Shown: piece after piece, positions 50,139 through 60,482 of the stretch
Position numbering within the stretch: position 1 is the first letter of the stretch
How the letters are laid out: each line of letters starts with the position of its first letter
Assembly (NCBI GenBank): GCA_019322815.1
Contig: JAHWIB010000001.1
Location: 1 to 64,000 of the forward strand
Direction: 5' to 3'
From: Candidatus Woesearchaeota archaeon
GTDB lineage: Archaea; Nanobdellota; Nanobdellia; Woesearchaeales; WJKL01
Length of the DNA stretch: 64,000 bases
Translations under genes and position numbers: made by a program
The notes under the pieces: model-generated
What the model saw: only the letters and a program-made list of their open reading frames with translations
What the model was told of the DNA's origin: nothing
Database searches by the model: none

Positions 50139-50192
50139 GAGTATATCTTTATTTCAACACCTTTTTATCTAACCTCTTTTTTTAATGTTCTT

Positions 50193-50936
50193 ATGGATGA
50201 TCAAGAAAAAGCAGATGCATGGAATCAAAGAAATAAAGGCCAAGGAGAGCCATATAAAAGACATATTACTGATCCTTTAATCATCGAATTAGCAGAACCC
50301 TATGGAAAAGTTGTTCTTGAACAAGGATGTGGAAACGGGCATTTAGCCAAAAAACTGGCAGAAAAACGTCCTAAAAAAATAATTTTATTAGATTTATATG
50401 AAACTAATTTAGAGTATGCAAGAAGAAATTTAGCAGATGTTGCTTGTGAATTAGAATTTGTACAGGCAGATTTAAACCGATCATTAAGTTTAGATTCATC
50501 TTCTGTAGATATTGTAACATCAAGCATGACTCTGCCGGAAATAGAAAATCCAAAAACAGCAATTCAGGAGACATTTAGAGTATTAAGACCAGGAGGAACT
50601 TATATTTTATTAGTAACACATCCAGCTTATGCTTTAAAAAAATATTTAGAAGAAAAATTAACAGGAGAACCTCCAAAAAAGATAGTTCCTTCAAGAGATT
50701 ATTTTGACAGATGCAAAAGTGTATTCTGTTTTACTAATAGAGATAAAGAAAAGATTAAAGCTCCCCATTATAACAGAACAATTCAGGATTATACAGATGC
50801 ATTATTGGAAGCAGGATTCAAGATAGAAAGGCCGCTTGAACCAGAAATAACAAAAGAATTGTTAGAAGAAGCACCTAGATTTGAAGAAGAAATAGACTGT
50901 CCAATATCTTTATTATTAAAACTAAGAAAACTTTAA
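50193..50936 (+). CDS. Class I SAM-dependent methyltransferase
   Basis: A 247-residue protein with motif I VLEQGCGNGHLAKKLAEKRP, an acidic residue after the second strand (ILLDLYETN) and post-motif SSVDIVTSSMTLPEIENPKTAIQETFRVLRPGGTYIL, as in the UbiE/small-molecule group. The C-terminal half is a substrate-specific helical cap. The substrate cannot be assigned. It is convergent with rps7 (3-nt gap). Confidence 0.88.
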   Translation: MDDQEKADAWNQRNKGQGEPYKRHITDPLIIELAEPYGKVVLEQGCGNGHLAKKLAEKRPKKIILLDLYETNLEYARRNLADVACELEFVQADLNRSLSLDSSSVDIVTSSMTLPEIENPKTAIQETFRVLRPGGTYILLVTHPAYALKKYLEEKLTGEPPKKIVPSRDYFDRCKSVFCFTNRDKEKIKAPHYNRTIQDYTDALLEAGFKIERPLEPEITKELLEEAPRFEEEIDCPISLLLKLRKL

Positions 50937-50939
50937 ACC

Positions 50940-51533
50940 TTATCTAGAAGCATCAGCTTGTCTTTCTAATTCTAATTTCTTAGAAATAGCCATAGAACTC
51001 TGGCTTAGATTATAAGCATTGATAATCTCATCAGCAAGGCATTCTTCAATTGCTTTCTTGGAATTAAATGCTTTTTGATAAGCGCCTTGAGTGAAATATC
51101 TTAAAGCAATATCTATCCTTCTTTGTGGAGCGCATTCAACTGCTTTTGGATAACGGGCTCCTCCATACTCAATTGTGATAATCTCTTCTCTAGGTGCTGC
51201 ATTCTCTAAAGCAGCAACAAAAATCTTTATTGGATTCTCTTTTGTTCTTCTTTCAATTATAGAAAAAGTTTTATTAACAATTTCATAAGCAGTAGAAGCC
51301 TTTCCAGTTATATGAGAACTTGTCTTAAAGTGTTTTTTGGATTTATGCCCTGGGATCATTACTTTATTTATCAGCCTCTCAACAATGAAAACCTTTGATT
51401 TATGGAATCTATTTCCAGCATATCTTGCTCCTGTTCTTGGAACAATCTTAGGCTCCATATTGATATAATCAATAAGACCTTTATCTGAAACTTTAATACT
51501 TTCTGCATCCCATTTATTAAATACTTTTATCAT
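50940..51533 (-). CDS. rps7: Ribosomal protein uS7
   Basis: A 197-residue small-subunit protein: RYAGNRFHKSKVFIVERLINKVM, NPIKIFVAALENAAPREEI and GGARYPKAVECAPQRRIDIALRYFTQGA are diagnostic of archaeal uS7, which nucleates the 30S head. It is the last gene of the RNA polymerase operon, 15 nt after rps12. EF-2 and EF-1A genes that commonly follow in other archaea are absent here. Confidence 0.97.
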   Translation of the reverse strand: MIKVFNKWDAESIKVSDKGLIDYINMEPKIVPRTGARYAGNRFHKSKVFIVERLINKVMIPGHKSKKHFKTSSHITGKASTAYEIVNKTFSIIERRTKENPIKIFVAALENAAPREEIITIEYGGARYPKAVECAPQRRIDIALRYFTQGAYQKAFNSKKAIEECLADEIINAYNLSQSSMAISKKLELERQADASR

Positions 51534-51548
51534 TTGTTAAAAATTATT

Positions 51549-51986
51549 TTATTTTCTAGCTTTCTCAATCTTTCCTTTTAATAAAGCATCCAAACTTTGA
51601 TCATTAACCTTGATAACACACCATCTGACTCCTGGAATATCTCCTTTTGCCCTGCCCATCTTTCCGCCAATGCATTCAACAACGACTTCATCGTGTTCAT
51701 CTATTAATTTAGTAGCGCCGTCTCCAGGACAAAAAGCAGTAATCTGCCTGCCATTTTTAATAAGCTGTATTCTTACACATTTTCTCATGGCAGAATTAGG
51801 CTGTTTTGCTTCTAACTGAACTTTCTCTAACACAATCCCTTTTGCTTGTGAAGAGCCGATTAATGGGTCTGATTTTTTCTTTAGATCAAGAGCTTTTCTT
51901 ATGTATTTTCTAAAATGCCATCTACTTTTTTTTCTTCTTTTCTTCAGTTTTCTGCAATTTCCTAATCCTCTTGCTTTCTTTCCCAT
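51549..51986 (-). CDS. rps12: Ribosomal protein uS12
   Basis: A 145-residue decoding-centre protein with [20 protein letters not shown] and the C-terminal [11 protein letters not shown]. The normal archaeal length and N-terminal basic region are present. It follows nusA after a 153-nt gap filled with four hairpins, unusual for this otherwise tightly packed operon. Confidence 0.97.
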   Translation of the reverse strand: MGKKARGLGNCRKLKKRRKKSRWHFRKYIRKALDLKKKSDPLIGSSQAKGIVLEKVQLEAKQPNSAMRKCVRIQLIKNGRQITAFCPGDGATKLIDEHDEVVVECIGGKMGRAKGDIPGVRWCVIKVNDQSLDALLKGKIEKARK

Positions 51987-52024
51987 TTTGTTCTACTCTA
52001 AAAATTAGTGATTTGTTTAAAAAT

Positions 52025-52129
52025 GTTTCGAAATAATAGATGTATTTCGAAACTTCAAAAATCTCAAAGAGATTTTTGTAATTTGCGAAATTTTTAATTT
52101 TGCAAATTTAAAATTCCAAAGGAATTTTA
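52025..52129 (-). repeat. Array of four perfect hairpins between nusA and rps12
   Basis: In 105 bp: GTTTCGAAATA/TATTTCGAAAC (11 bp, 52025-52053), CAAAAATCTC/GAGATTTTTG (10 bp, loop AAA, 52056-52078), AATTTGC/GCAAATT with inner AAATT/AATTT (52080-52108) and TAAAATTCC/GGAATTTTA (9 bp, loop AAA, 52109-52129). They stand in the leader of rps12-rps7 and could attenuate, process or stabilise the message. The fourth resembles the palindrome in 16S helix 11. Confidence 0.75.
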
Positions 52130-52139
52130 TAAGTTACGG

Positions 52140-52556
52140 TTAAATTACCCTTATATCCTTGATGTCAAAATATCTTCTAACAATATCCTTAGTTGCATTT
52201 AAATTAACAGCTCCTCTTCCAATCAAATATCCTCTTGTTTCTGAATCAGGAGGAGTTATTGTAACAATTTTATCCTCTTCAGCAATATCTTTGACTTTTG
52301 AAGGATAAACAATATTTTGAATAAACTGCAGTAAACTACCATTGAATTCAATAATCCTTAATTTTTTCTTAAGCATATTTTCCAGTCTTCTAATATTACT
52401 TCCTCCTTTTCCTAAAGCTTTGCCGATGTTTCCTTCTTTAACAATAAATACTAATTTTTCTCCTAATTCAAAACAATCCTTAACTTCAGCCCTGGTGATG
52501 CTCTCAAATAGAGATATAAATTTCATTAAATTGACATCATACTTGATCTTAATCAT
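52140..52556 (-). CDS. nusA: Archaeal NusA-like KH-domain protein
   Basis: A 138-residue protein with two KH domains and no N-terminal polymerase-binding domain, the usual archaeal form. KH motifs: FIVKEGNIGKALGKGGSNIRRLE and PPDSETRGYLIGRGAVNLNATKDIV. It is thought to bind RNA during transcription or ribosome biogenesis. It overlaps rpl30e as ATGA. Confidence 0.93.
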   Translation of the reverse strand: MIKIKYDVNLMKFISLFESITRAEVKDCFELGEKLVFIVKEGNIGKALGKGGSNIRRLENMLKKKLRIIEFNGSLLQFIQNIVYPSKVKDIAEEDKIVTITPPDSETRGYLIGRGAVNLNATKDIVRRYFDIKDIRVI

Positions 52557-52816
52557 TTTGTAAAAGAAAGTACAGAAATAGGAAATGGTTTTTTGCAGAT
52601 TGTTCCTAACTCTACACTTGGCTGTTTAAGTTTAACAACTTTAACCTTTCCTAATTTGCTATAATATTCAATGTCTTCTTTAACATCTTCAGGGCAGTTT
52701 AATGTCAAGAAAATTTTAGAAACTTTTCCTAATTTCAAAGCTTTCATAGTCCTTAAAGTGCCAATAATAATCTTTTTTTCCTTAACTGCCTTTTTAATAT
52801 CCTCTATATCTCCCAT
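52553..52816 (-). CDS. rpl30e: Ribosomal protein eL30
   Basis: An 87-residue member of the L7Ae/L30e RNA-binding fold: IIIGTLRTMKALKLGKVSKIFLTLNCPEDV and LGTICKKPFPISVLS. It binds kink-turns in 23S rRNA. Its ATG overlaps the rpoA2 stop by one base (TAATG), and it sits in its standard position between rpoA2 and nusA. Confidence 0.93.
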   Translation of the reverse strand: MGDIEDIKKAVKEKKIIIGTLRTMKALKLGKVSKIFLTLNCPEDVKEDIEYYSKLGKVKVVKLKQPSVELGTICKKPFPISVLSFTK

Positions 52817-53940
52817 TATTTCACCTTTGTAATCAGTCCAGGCAATCCTGTTCCAATAGGAACAGGCTGATTCAGCATAACATTTTCAACAACAGAGTTA
52901 AGTTTATCAATTTCTCCAACTAAAGCTGCATTTATTACATGTTTGATAGGAGTTTCGAAGCTTGCTCTTGCAAGTACAGAAGCCTTTTCACTGACAATAC
53001 CATACCTGGTTATTCCGCTTATTTCTCCACTTGTGCACATTGTATCTGCAACCAGCATTATATGCCTTACATCAACATTTAATCCCTGGGCTTCAATAAC
53101 TTTGAAGACTTCATTTATTATTGCTTGTCTTGCAGCTTCTACGCCCAATATATTTCCTATTTCAAATATATCATTTGTGACTGTTCTTGAACTATCAACC
53201 TCACTCAAAGAAAGGACATCAGCTAAGTTGCTTCCAGCTGTGATTATAATAAATTCATCTCCTCTTTTTACAGGCAGAACTTGTTTTATTCCCTTTATTC
53301 CTTTTATATAGACTTCTTTTATCTTATCCTTTACCTTGTATATATCTCCTGCATTTTCTTTTCCCTTTGCTTTTAAAATAAGCCCGTTTTCAGTCTTTTT
53401 AATTAAAATTCCTTTTAATGATTTTTTCAAAGCGCTTATTACTATAAGAGGAGTAATCCCAATGTCCTTCATTTTTTGTTTGTCAAATATTAATTCAATT
53501 TTTGCTTCTGCCATATTTATCAAAAGCTCAATTATTATTTCTTTTAATGTGGTTTCTTTGATGGTTAAAGCCATCCTTCTTATGTCCTTGCCTTGGCTGT
53601 ATGGTTTTTTCAAGAAAATTTCCATCATTGGTGTTGAAATATTTTTTCTGCCGTCTAATATTTCTATTATTCTTGGCAGTCCAACAGTAATATTCATTTC
53701 AGCAACTCCAGCAAAATGGAATGTATTTAATGTCATCTGTGTTCCAGGTTCTCCAATTGATTCAGCTGATACTAAACCTACACATTCTCCAGCATCAATA
53801 TGGGCTTTTTTGTATTCTTCATAAGTCTTTTCTAAAATCTTATTAACTCTAGTTTCAGCTATATCTTTTGTTTTTCCTTTTATCTCTTCAATTATACTAA
53901 TAGGCAATTTATCCTTATATTTTGCAAATTCTTTAACCAT
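52816..53940 (-). CDS. rpoA2: RNA polymerase subunit Rpo1C (A'')
   Basis: A 374-residue C-terminal part of the largest subunit: [38 protein letters not shown] (trigger loop region), then [25 protein letters not shown] and [18 protein letters not shown]. Length is normal. It follows rpoA1 after 2 nt, so the split from Rpo1N is a clean gene boundary as in many archaea. Confidence 0.97.
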   Translation of the reverse strand: MVKEFAKYKDKLPISIIEEIKGKTKDIAETRVNKILEKTYEEYKKAHIDAGECVGLVSAESIGEPGTQMTLNTFHFAGVAEMNITVGLPRIIEILDGRKNISTPMMEIFLKKPYSQGKDIRRMALTIKETTLKEIIIELLINMAEAKIELIFDKQKMKDIGITPLIVISALKKSLKGILIKKTENGLILKAKGKENAGDIYKVKDKIKEVYIKGIKGIKQVLPVKRGDEFIIITAGSNLADVLSLSEVDSSRTVTNDIFEIGNILGVEAARQAIINEVFKVIEAQGLNVDVRHIMLVADTMCTSGEISGITRYGIVSEKASVLARASFETPIKHVINAALVGEIDKLNSVVENVMLNQPVPIGTGLPGLITKVK

Positions 53941-53942
53941 TA

Positions 53943-56591
53943 TTAAGCACCTGTTATGATCCTATCAACATTAATTTTTCCATTTTCACTCTTGCTGACA
54001 TCTACACCATCTTCACCATAGTTAAACTGAATAATCTTTCCGCTTGCATCTCTTACTGTTCCATCATACTCAACTTTTAAATCCTGCATGGCATTAGCTA
54101 ATCTTCTGTAAAGATAACCAGATTTAGGAGTACGCAAAGCAGTATCCATTAATGAGTCTCTTCCAGTTATTGCTCCAAAGAAAAATTCATATGGATTCAT
54201 TCCTGTTTTGAATCCAGAACCAATAAATCCATGTGATTCCGGGCTTAGGTCTCCTTTTCTAAAATGTGATAAAGTTCTTCCATTATATCCTTTTTCAATT
54301 CTCTTTCCTCTTAAAGCCTGCTGGCCTATAAGAGCAGCCATCTGAGCTATGTTTAGATTATTTCCTCTTGCTCCAGATTCAGCCATAATCAATGAATGTG
54401 TTCTTTTTATAGAATATTCCATAACAACCTTTCCTGTTTCGTTTCTAATTCTATTTAAAATTTCAAGTATTTTTAATTCAAGTGTTTCTTTTGCACTTCT
54501 GCCTGGAAATACTTCCAAATTGCCTTGGTGATATAGATTTATCAAAGCATTTACATCATCATCAGCTTTTGTTATTAATTCTTTTATCCTGATTTTAGCA
54601 TTTTCAGGAAGGTCAGAATCAGAAAGTGAGGTAGTAAATCCTCGTTTTAAAAGCACCTTGATTCCTAATCTGAAAATTTTTCCAAGAATTTCTATTGTCT
54701 TTTTTTCTCCATACCTTTTATGTATGCTTCTCAGCATTAATCCAGCTTCTCCGCCTATTGTGCTTTTATCTATTACTCCCTGGACAAGTTTTCCATCTTT
54801 GATTATAATCTCATCTTTTCCGTCTTTATCTTTTGCTTTTGATTTTCCTCTAAAATTAAAATTATCAGGCAAGATAACAGAAAAAATTTCTTTACCATCA
54901 ACTTTTGCTTTATTCGGTAATTTTGAAAAGTCACTTATTCCTATTTTATAAAGAAGATCAACTGCTTCTTCTCTGCTTAATTCAGTCTCTTTTGTTAATA
55001 AATAATTGCCGCTTATTGCATCTTGTATGCTTCCAATAATGCTTAATCCATATCTTGGAGAAATCAATTGTGTCTGAACCTGCATTAATTGTTCTGCTTC
55101 TGCCCTGGCTTCTTCTGTCTGAGGAATATGAAGATTCATCTCATCTCCGTCAAAGTCTGCGTTGTAAGGAGCGCATACAGCTGGATTCAATCTAAATGTT
55201 TTTCCTGGCAGTACTTTGATTCTATGGCACATCATTGACATTCTGTGCAGCGAAGGCTGTCTGTTAAATATGGCTATATCTCCATCCATCAGATGCCTTT
55301 CAACAGCATAACCTACTTTAATTTCTTCCAGCAAGGCTTCTTTTGTTTCATCTGTTATCTTTTTCTTTTTTCCATCTGGTCTTACAATATAATTTACACC
55401 AGGATATTTAACAGGGCCCCTTTCAATAAATTTTCTTAGATACATATAATTCCATTCATTGATTATTTCAGGGACAGTCAGTTTCATTGCAACGCTTTTC
55501 GGAATTCCAACCTCATCTAAATCAAGCATTGGATCAGGAGAAATAACAGTTCTGCTGGAAAAATTTGTTCTCTTTCCAGCTAAATTATGCCTGATTCTTC
55601 CTTCTTTGCTTTTTATCCTTTCAGTGATAGTTTTTAATGGCTGCCCGCTTCTATGCCTTGCAGGAGGCAGTTGAGCTACATTATTGTCAAAGAAGGTAGT
55701 TACATGATATTGCAACAAATCCCACAAGTCCTCAATAATTATTTCAGGAGCTCCTGCATTTATATTCTCAAACAACCTTTGATTTATCCTTACAATATCT
55801 CCTAATTTATGGGTTAAGTCATCTTCTGATCTCTCGCCAGTTTCTAAAGTAATAGAAGGCCTCATAGTAACAGGAGGTATTGGCAGTACAGTTAAAACCA
55901 TCCATTCAGGCCTTACTGATTTAGGATTTAATCCAAATATCTCTAAATCATCATCTGGTATTTTTTCCAGCCTTGTCCTGGCTTCAATAGGGCTTATCTT
56001 CTTTTCATTTTCAATAAAAGTTGTTGGTTTCTCCAATGTTATCTTTTGTTGTCTGGCTTTGCAGTAAGGGCATTTACTGATTGTTCTTAGTTTAGATAAA
56101 ATATCTTTTATTGCCCCTCTTCTTGCTTCTAATCCTGCCTCTTCTTCTACTTTCTCCAGCTGATTCTTATATTTTTCAATCTTGTTTTGAGGGATTAAAA
56201 TTCTTCCGCATTCTTTACAGGTGCTCCTCAACAAGTCAAACACAATATTCACAAAACTTATATGTATTATCGGCCTTGCTAATTCTATATAACCAAAATG
56301 GCCGTTGCATTCCTTTAGTTTGCTTCTGCATGTCTTGCATCTTAAACCAGGGTCAATAACTCCTAATCTTATATCCATTAATCCTCCGTCAACTGGGTAG
56401 CCTTCTTTATCATAAAGTTCAGGAGTGACAATCTTTGCAGAAGCCATGTTTTTAATATGCTGCGGGCTAAAGACTGAAAAAACAACACTGTCTACCTTTT
56501 TGTAGATATAATTTTGAGATATAATTATTTCTTCTCTTTCAGCAGGTTCTTCCTTTGATTTTTCTTTTGGTGTTTCTTCTTTTTCTGCCAT
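53943..56591 (-). CDS. rpoA1: RNA polymerase subunit Rpo1N (A')
   Basis: An 882-residue N-terminal part of the largest subunit. Two zinc sites ([16 protein letters not shown] near 75 and CKEC...CPYC) lie in the clamp; [14 protein letters not shown] (lid/rudder region) and the catalytic [11 protein letters not shown] (three Mg-binding Asp) are intact. The bridge helix region lies near the C terminus ([29 protein letters not shown]). It starts 5 nt after rpoB1. Confidence 0.97.
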   Translation of the reverse strand: MAEKEETPKEKSKEEPAEREEIIISQNYIYKKVDSVVFSVFSPQHIKNMASAKIVTPELYDKEGYPVDGGLMDIRLGVIDPGLRCKTCRSKLKECNGHFGYIELARPIIHISFVNIVFDLLRSTCKECGRILIPQNKIEKYKNQLEKVEEEAGLEARRGAIKDILSKLRTISKCPYCKARQQKITLEKPTTFIENEKKISPIEARTRLEKIPDDDLEIFGLNPKSVRPEWMVLTVLPIPPVTMRPSITLETGERSEDDLTHKLGDIVRINQRLFENINAGAPEIIIEDLWDLLQYHVTTFFDNNVAQLPPARHRSGQPLKTITERIKSKEGRIRHNLAGKRTNFSSRTVISPDPMLDLDEVGIPKSVAMKLTVPEIINEWNYMYLRKFIERGPVKYPGVNYIVRPDGKKKKITDETKEALLEEIKVGYAVERHLMDGDIAIFNRQPSLHRMSMMCHRIKVLPGKTFRLNPAVCAPYNADFDGDEMNLHIPQTEEARAEAEQLMQVQTQLISPRYGLSIIGSIQDAISGNYLLTKETELSREEAVDLLYKIGISDFSKLPNKAKVDGKEIFSVILPDNFNFRGKSKAKDKDGKDEIIIKDGKLVQGVIDKSTIGGEAGLMLRSIHKRYGEKKTIEILGKIFRLGIKVLLKRGFTTSLSDSDLPENAKIRIKELITKADDDVNALINLYHQGNLEVFPGRSAKETLELKILEILNRIRNETGKVVMEYSIKRTHSLIMAESGARGNNLNIAQMAALIGQQALRGKRIEKGYNGRTLSHFRKGDLSPESHGFIGSGFKTGMNPYEFFFGAITGRDSLMDTALRTPKSGYLYRRLANAMQDLKVEYDGTVRDASGKIIQFNYGEDGVDVSKSENGKINVDRIITGA

Positions 56592-56596
56592 TTTCT

Positions 56597-58396
56597 TTAG
56601 TATTTATTTTTTAATTTCAAAGCTGGATAAACACATAATGATTTAAATTCATCTAATACAAGTTTGAATGCATAACTAACTTCAATGTTGCTGACTTCTA
56701 CATCTCCGCATATAGGACAGAAACTTTTGTTTTGTTTTTCATCATATATTGCAATTAATCCACATTTTTCACATACTGGAACAACTGTCCTGTCAGAATC
56801 AAATCTTTCTTTTAGCAGTAATGAAGCGCCGTGTGCAACAAAAGTGTCCTTTTCCATCTCTCCTAATCTTAATCCTCCTTCTTTTGCTCTTCCTTCTGTA
56901 GGCTGTCTTGTAAGCAATTGTATTGGACCGCGAGCTCTTGCATGCATTTTGTTTGCAACCATATGCTTTAACTTTAGGTAATACATATCTCCAACATAAA
57001 TTTTGGCCTTGAATTCTTCTCCTGTTTGTCCGTTGTAAAGGGTTTCAAAGCCGTCTTCCCTGAATCCCATTGATAATAATTCTTTTCTTAATACTTCTTC
57101 TGGTTCAGAGCTGAATGTTGTTCCATCAATATATCTTCCGCTCAATGCACCTGTTTTTCCAGCTATTAACTCAACCATATGAGATATAGTCATTCTAGAA
57201 GGAACAGAATGAGGTGAGAATATTAAGTCAGGAACAATCCCATTAATTGAGAAAGGCATATCTCCTTCTGGCACTATTAATCCAACAACTCCTTTTTGTC
57301 CGTGTCTTGAAGTAAATTTATCGCCAATCTCTGGAATTCTTTGGTCTCTGATTCTTACTTGTACAAGTTTATTGCCTTCTGCATTTTCAGTTATTGAAAC
57401 AAAATCAATAACTCCTTGTTCACCATGAGCAATTGATACTGAACTTTCTCTTCTGGTTGCAGCAGCTAGATTGTACTCATCTAAGCTGCTTAAGAATCTA
57501 GGCGGGCTTGTTTTCCCTATTACAACGTCTCCTTCAGCAATCTTAGCTTCAGGATAAATAATACCATCTTTTTCTAGATATCTATAATCCCTTTCGCTTT
57601 TATATCCTTTGACTTCTTTATCAGGAATACTAATCTCATCAACCAACCCTCCGCTGTACCTTAATTCTTCAGCGATGCTTGGCCTGTAATAAGTGCTTCT
57701 TCCAAATCCTCTATCAATACTTCCTTTGTTTAAAATAATTGAGTCTTCCATATTATATCCTTCATAACTCATTACAGCCACCACAATGTTTTGTCCTGAT
57801 GGATGCAGACTATCACTATAGATATTATGCATCAAAGTCCTTACAATAGGAATCTGTGGTGTATGCAGTAAATTAACATCCATATCCATCCTTACCAAGA
57901 AATTTGCAGCATAAAAGCCAAGAGCCTGTTTTTGATTCTTGCTCCCCATATTAATTCTTGCAGGAGGGCTGTGATTCGCATAAGGAACTAAAGAAGTTGC
58001 TAATCCTAACATATTCATGGCTGTTATCTCTAAATGAGTATGTTCTGGTCTTAATTCATTTTCAGAAAAAGCAACCAATGTGTTTTCTTCTTCAGCTGCA
58101 TCCAAAAATTCAATAACTCCTTGCTGGATTAGATCACTCCAGGTTATTTCACCTTTTTCTAATTGTTTAATATGTTTTTCAGTTAATAAAGGAATTCCAT
58201 CTTTTACAATAATTAATGGCCTTCTTGCTCTTCCTTTATTTCCTTCAACTTCAATGATATTTGCTCTTTCGTTAAAGTGTATATTAGTATTATTTTTTAT
58301 TGTGCCTTTTCTTCTTTCACTTTTAAATTGCTCTAAAAATAATACTGGATCTTCTATCTCTCCTACAAATTTACTGTTTAAATATATTTCAGTCAT
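56597..58396 (-). CDS. rpoB1: RNA polymerase subunit Rpo2C (B')
   Basis: A 599-residue C-terminal part of the second largest subunit: SYEGYNMEDSIILNK, GDKFTSRHGQKGVVGLIVPE, and a C-terminal zinc motif CEKCG...CPICG. The gene overlaps rpoB2 as ATGA (58393-58396). The split of B into B'' and B' is found in many euryarchaea and DPANN. Confidence 0.97.
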   Translation of the reverse strand: MTEIYLNSKFVGEIEDPVLFLEQFKSERRKGTIKNNTNIHFNERANIIEVEGNKGRARRPLIIVKDGIPLLTEKHIKQLEKGEITWSDLIQQGVIEFLDAAEEENTLVAFSENELRPEHTHLEITAMNMLGLATSLVPYANHSPPARINMGSKNQKQALGFYAANFLVRMDMDVNLLHTPQIPIVRTLMHNIYSDSLHPSGQNIVVAVMSYEGYNMEDSIILNKGSIDRGFGRSTYYRPSIAEELRYSGGLVDEISIPDKEVKGYKSERDYRYLEKDGIIYPEAKIAEGDVVIGKTSPPRFLSSLDEYNLAAATRRESSVSIAHGEQGVIDFVSITENAEGNKLVQVRIRDQRIPEIGDKFTSRHGQKGVVGLIVPEGDMPFSINGIVPDLIFSPHSVPSRMTISHMVELIAGKTGALSGRYIDGTTFSSEPEEVLRKELLSMGFREDGFETLYNGQTGEEFKAKIYVGDMYYLKLKHMVANKMHARARGPIQLLTRQPTEGRAKEGGLRLGEMEKDTFVAHGASLLLKERFDSDRTVVPVCEKCGLIAIYDEKQNKSFCPICGDVEVSNIEVSYAFKLVLDEFKSLCVYPALKLKNKY

Positions 58397-59877
58397 TTTA
58401 TTTCTTTCAACCCAAAACTTTTAATTGTTTTTAACAGCTCCTCTTCATCACTATCATAGCTGGTTTTGCACAGTAAAGACAAATTCTTTCTTAAACCAAT
58501 GTTTGTTCCTTCAGGAGTCTCAATCGGACACAACCTTCCAAGATGTGTTGCATGCAGTTCACGGGCTTCAAAATTTTCTTGAGAAGCACTTAGAGGAGAT
58601 ATTACTCTTTGCAGATGGCTCATTAATTCTAAGAAATTTAATCTTTGTATTCTTTGTGAAATACCTTTCCTTCCGCCAACCCATGATCCTGTTGCCATGC
58701 TGCTGTAAATTCTGTTGGTCAATAACTTTTCTCTTATTATTACCTTGATTGAAGGAAATTTTCCTCTTTTAACAATTCTTTGAAAATTATACAGCATATC
58801 TCCAATCAATATTTTTAAATTAACCCTTAATAGATCAGCCAATAAATCTCCTGCTAATTTTAATCTTTTGTTCATATAATGATCTTTATCATCTGTAGAA
58901 AGTTTTCCATTTGAAACATCAATAAACTTTTTCAGCATCTTGCATAAATTATAAGCCTTAAGTCTTCTATTGTTCTTAGAGATGCCTACATGCGGCAGGA
59001 GGTATCTGTCTAAGATTTCTTTCATTCTTTCAATTCTGATCTCTTTTGATTGGGTAATACCAATTGTTTTGGCAATTCTGTCAAGAGCATCTTCTTCTGT
59101 TTTTATATCAACAAATTCATATAAGTTAGTAAGAACATCATCATAACTTTTTTCAGTTGAAATCATATTCATGATCTCTTCATCTTTTAATATCCCTAAT
59201 GCTTTTAACACCATGATAATTGGAACTCTTTTTACTCTTGTAAAGCTTAAATAGAATATCCCTTCTTTTGTTCTTTCTATTGTGTGAGGTATCTTAAATG
59301 CTCCTCTTTCAGAAAAAATCTTGCCAACATACGGGCTCGCTCCGACCTTTTCTTTGCTTACTAAAAATTTGTTTGCAGCAAGATCCTCTACAATTATTAA
59401 TACCTTCTCTGTTCCATTTATAATGAAATATCCGCCAGGATCATCAGGGTCTTCTCCTAATTTAATTAATTCGTCTTGGTTTAAGGAATTCAAATGGCAG
59501 TATTTGCTTTTTAGCATTACAGGAATATTTCCTAGAAGTGTAGTAAATGATTCTCTTTGCACGCCATTTATATGAGCACTGACTTCAATATAAACAGGAG
59601 CTGAATAGCTTAATTTTCTTAATCTTGCTTCCATTGGATAAATTGCCCTTTTGCTTCCATCTGCTTCTGTTATTTCTGGCTTAGTGACCCATATCTTATC
59701 AAACCTTATTTTGAATTCTTCAATATCAGGAGGAATTATTGTTGGCTCTATTTCTTTATTTTCGCTTATGATATTTTGCAGTTCCTTCTCTATAAAATTA
59801 TTATAAGATTCAATTGTAGAGTCTACAAAACTCTGTTCTTCAAAATATCTTTTTATCAGAATATTATTTTTATTCAC
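58393..59877 (-). CDS. rpoB2: RNA polymerase subunit Rpo2N (B'')
   Basis: A 494-residue N-terminal part of the second largest subunit: YFEEQSFVDSTIESYNNFIEKEL, GYFIINGTEKVLIIVEDLAANK, and SPLSASQENFEARELHATHLGRLCPIETPEGTNIGL at the C terminus. It overlaps rpoH by 8 nt. Confidence 0.97.
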   Translation of the reverse strand: MNKNNILIKRYFEEQSFVDSTIESYNNFIEKELQNIISENKEIEPTIIPPDIEEFKIRFDKIWVTKPEITEADGSKRAIYPMEARLRKLSYSAPVYIEVSAHINGVQRESFTTLLGNIPVMLKSKYCHLNSLNQDELIKLGEDPDDPGGYFIINGTEKVLIIVEDLAANKFLVSKEKVGASPYVGKIFSERGAFKIPHTIERTKEGIFYLSFTRVKRVPIIMVLKALGILKDEEIMNMISTEKSYDDVLTNLYEFVDIKTEEDALDRIAKTIGITQSKEIRIERMKEILDRYLLPHVGISKNNRRLKAYNLCKMLKKFIDVSNGKLSTDDKDHYMNKRLKLAGDLLADLLRVNLKILIGDMLYNFQRIVKRGKFPSIKVIIREKLLTNRIYSSMATGSWVGGRKGISQRIQRLNFLELMSHLQRVISPLSASQENFEARELHATHLGRLCPIETPEGTNIGLRKNLSLLCKTSYDSDEEELLKTIKSFGLKEIK

Positions 59878-60118
59878 TTATTACCCCTCTATAAAAAATA
59901 GATTCACCTGCAGTAGGACTTGGCCTGGTTATCTTTATAACATCTCCAACACTGACATTAAGTGATGCAATAGCAGGATCATCTTTTTTGATTTTTGGCA
60001 GTTCCTTTAAGCCAATATGATATTTTTCAAACAGTTCTTTTTTATCTTTTTCAGAAAGTTTTTCATGCTTTGGCATTAGAACATGATTTTTGATTACTAT
60101 TTTTTTCCTTTTCACCAT
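59870..60118 (-). CDS. rpoH: RNA polymerase subunit Rpo5 (H)
   Basis: An 82-residue protein equal to the C-terminal domain of eukaryotic Rpb5: NHVLMPKHEKLSEKDKKELFEKYHI, LPKIKKDDPAI and GDVIKITRPSPTAGESIFYR. It opens the protein-coding part of the polymerase operon. Only 23 nt separate it from tRNA-Lys upstream, with no room for a full promoter, so the tRNAs and polymerase genes probably share a transcript. Confidence 0.96.
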   Translation of the reverse strand: MVKRKKIVIKNHVLMPKHEKLSEKDKKELFEKYHIGLKELPKIKKDDPAIASLNVSVGDVIKITRPSPTAGESIFYRGVISE

Positions 60119-60141
60119 TCATTATCACTCCCAAAATAAAA

Positions 60142-60231
60142 CGGGCCGGACGAGATTCGAACTCGCGACCACTGCATTTCATTCCTCTAATGTTAAAAGT
60201 GCAGTGCTCTACCAGGCTGAGCTACCGGCCC
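60142..60231 (-). tRNA. tRNA-Lys(UUU) with one intron
   Basis: Acceptor GGGCCGG/CCGGCCC, discriminator G as usual for archaeal Lys, and D-arm GCTCAGCCTGGTAGAGC. A 16-nt intron (60178-60193) at 37/38 contains a CATT/AATG mini-hairpin. Removal gives the stem CTGCA/TGCAG and loop CTTTTAA, anticodon UUU. The T-loop TTCGAAT is intact. It starts 2 nt after tRNA-Asp ends. Confidence 0.93.
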
Positions 60232-60233
60232 AA

Positions 60234-60363
60234 CGCCCTGGCCGGGATTTTCATTTTTGCTCTTTATAGGGCTTAAAGCGTCGAACCCGGGTCGGGGCCT
60301 TTCCACCACACTAAATTATGTGGGCCGACAGGGCCCCATGATAGGCCACTACACTACCAGGGC
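60234..60363 (-). tRNA. tRNA-Asp(GUC) with two introns
   Basis: Acceptor GCCCTGG/CCAGGGC, discriminator G, anticodon stem GGGCC/GGCCC and anticodon GTC. Introns are 25 nt at 37/38 (60301-60325, with a CCACA/TGTGG stem) and 32 nt in the T-loop at 59/60 (60248-60279). After splicing the T-loop is TTCGACT. It heads the tRNA-Lys/polymerase operon. Confidence 0.92.
60248..60279 (-). other. 32-nt T-loop intron (59/60) of tRNA-Asp
   Basis: Exon TTCG pairs with intron TGAA (one G-U), with bulges ACG and AAT; cuts after the second base of each give TTCGACT. The interior has CTTTA/TAAAG. The junction is the same as in Ala, Glu and Val. Confidence 0.83.
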
Positions 60364-60482
60364 AATTTTATGACTATAAATCCTTCTAAAAGTAAGATAT
60401 ACGCTTTTAAAGCCTATATTTTAGACTATTAGAAAGATTTGACGCGTCATTGTGCAAAGAATTTTGGCTTTGTTTATAAATG

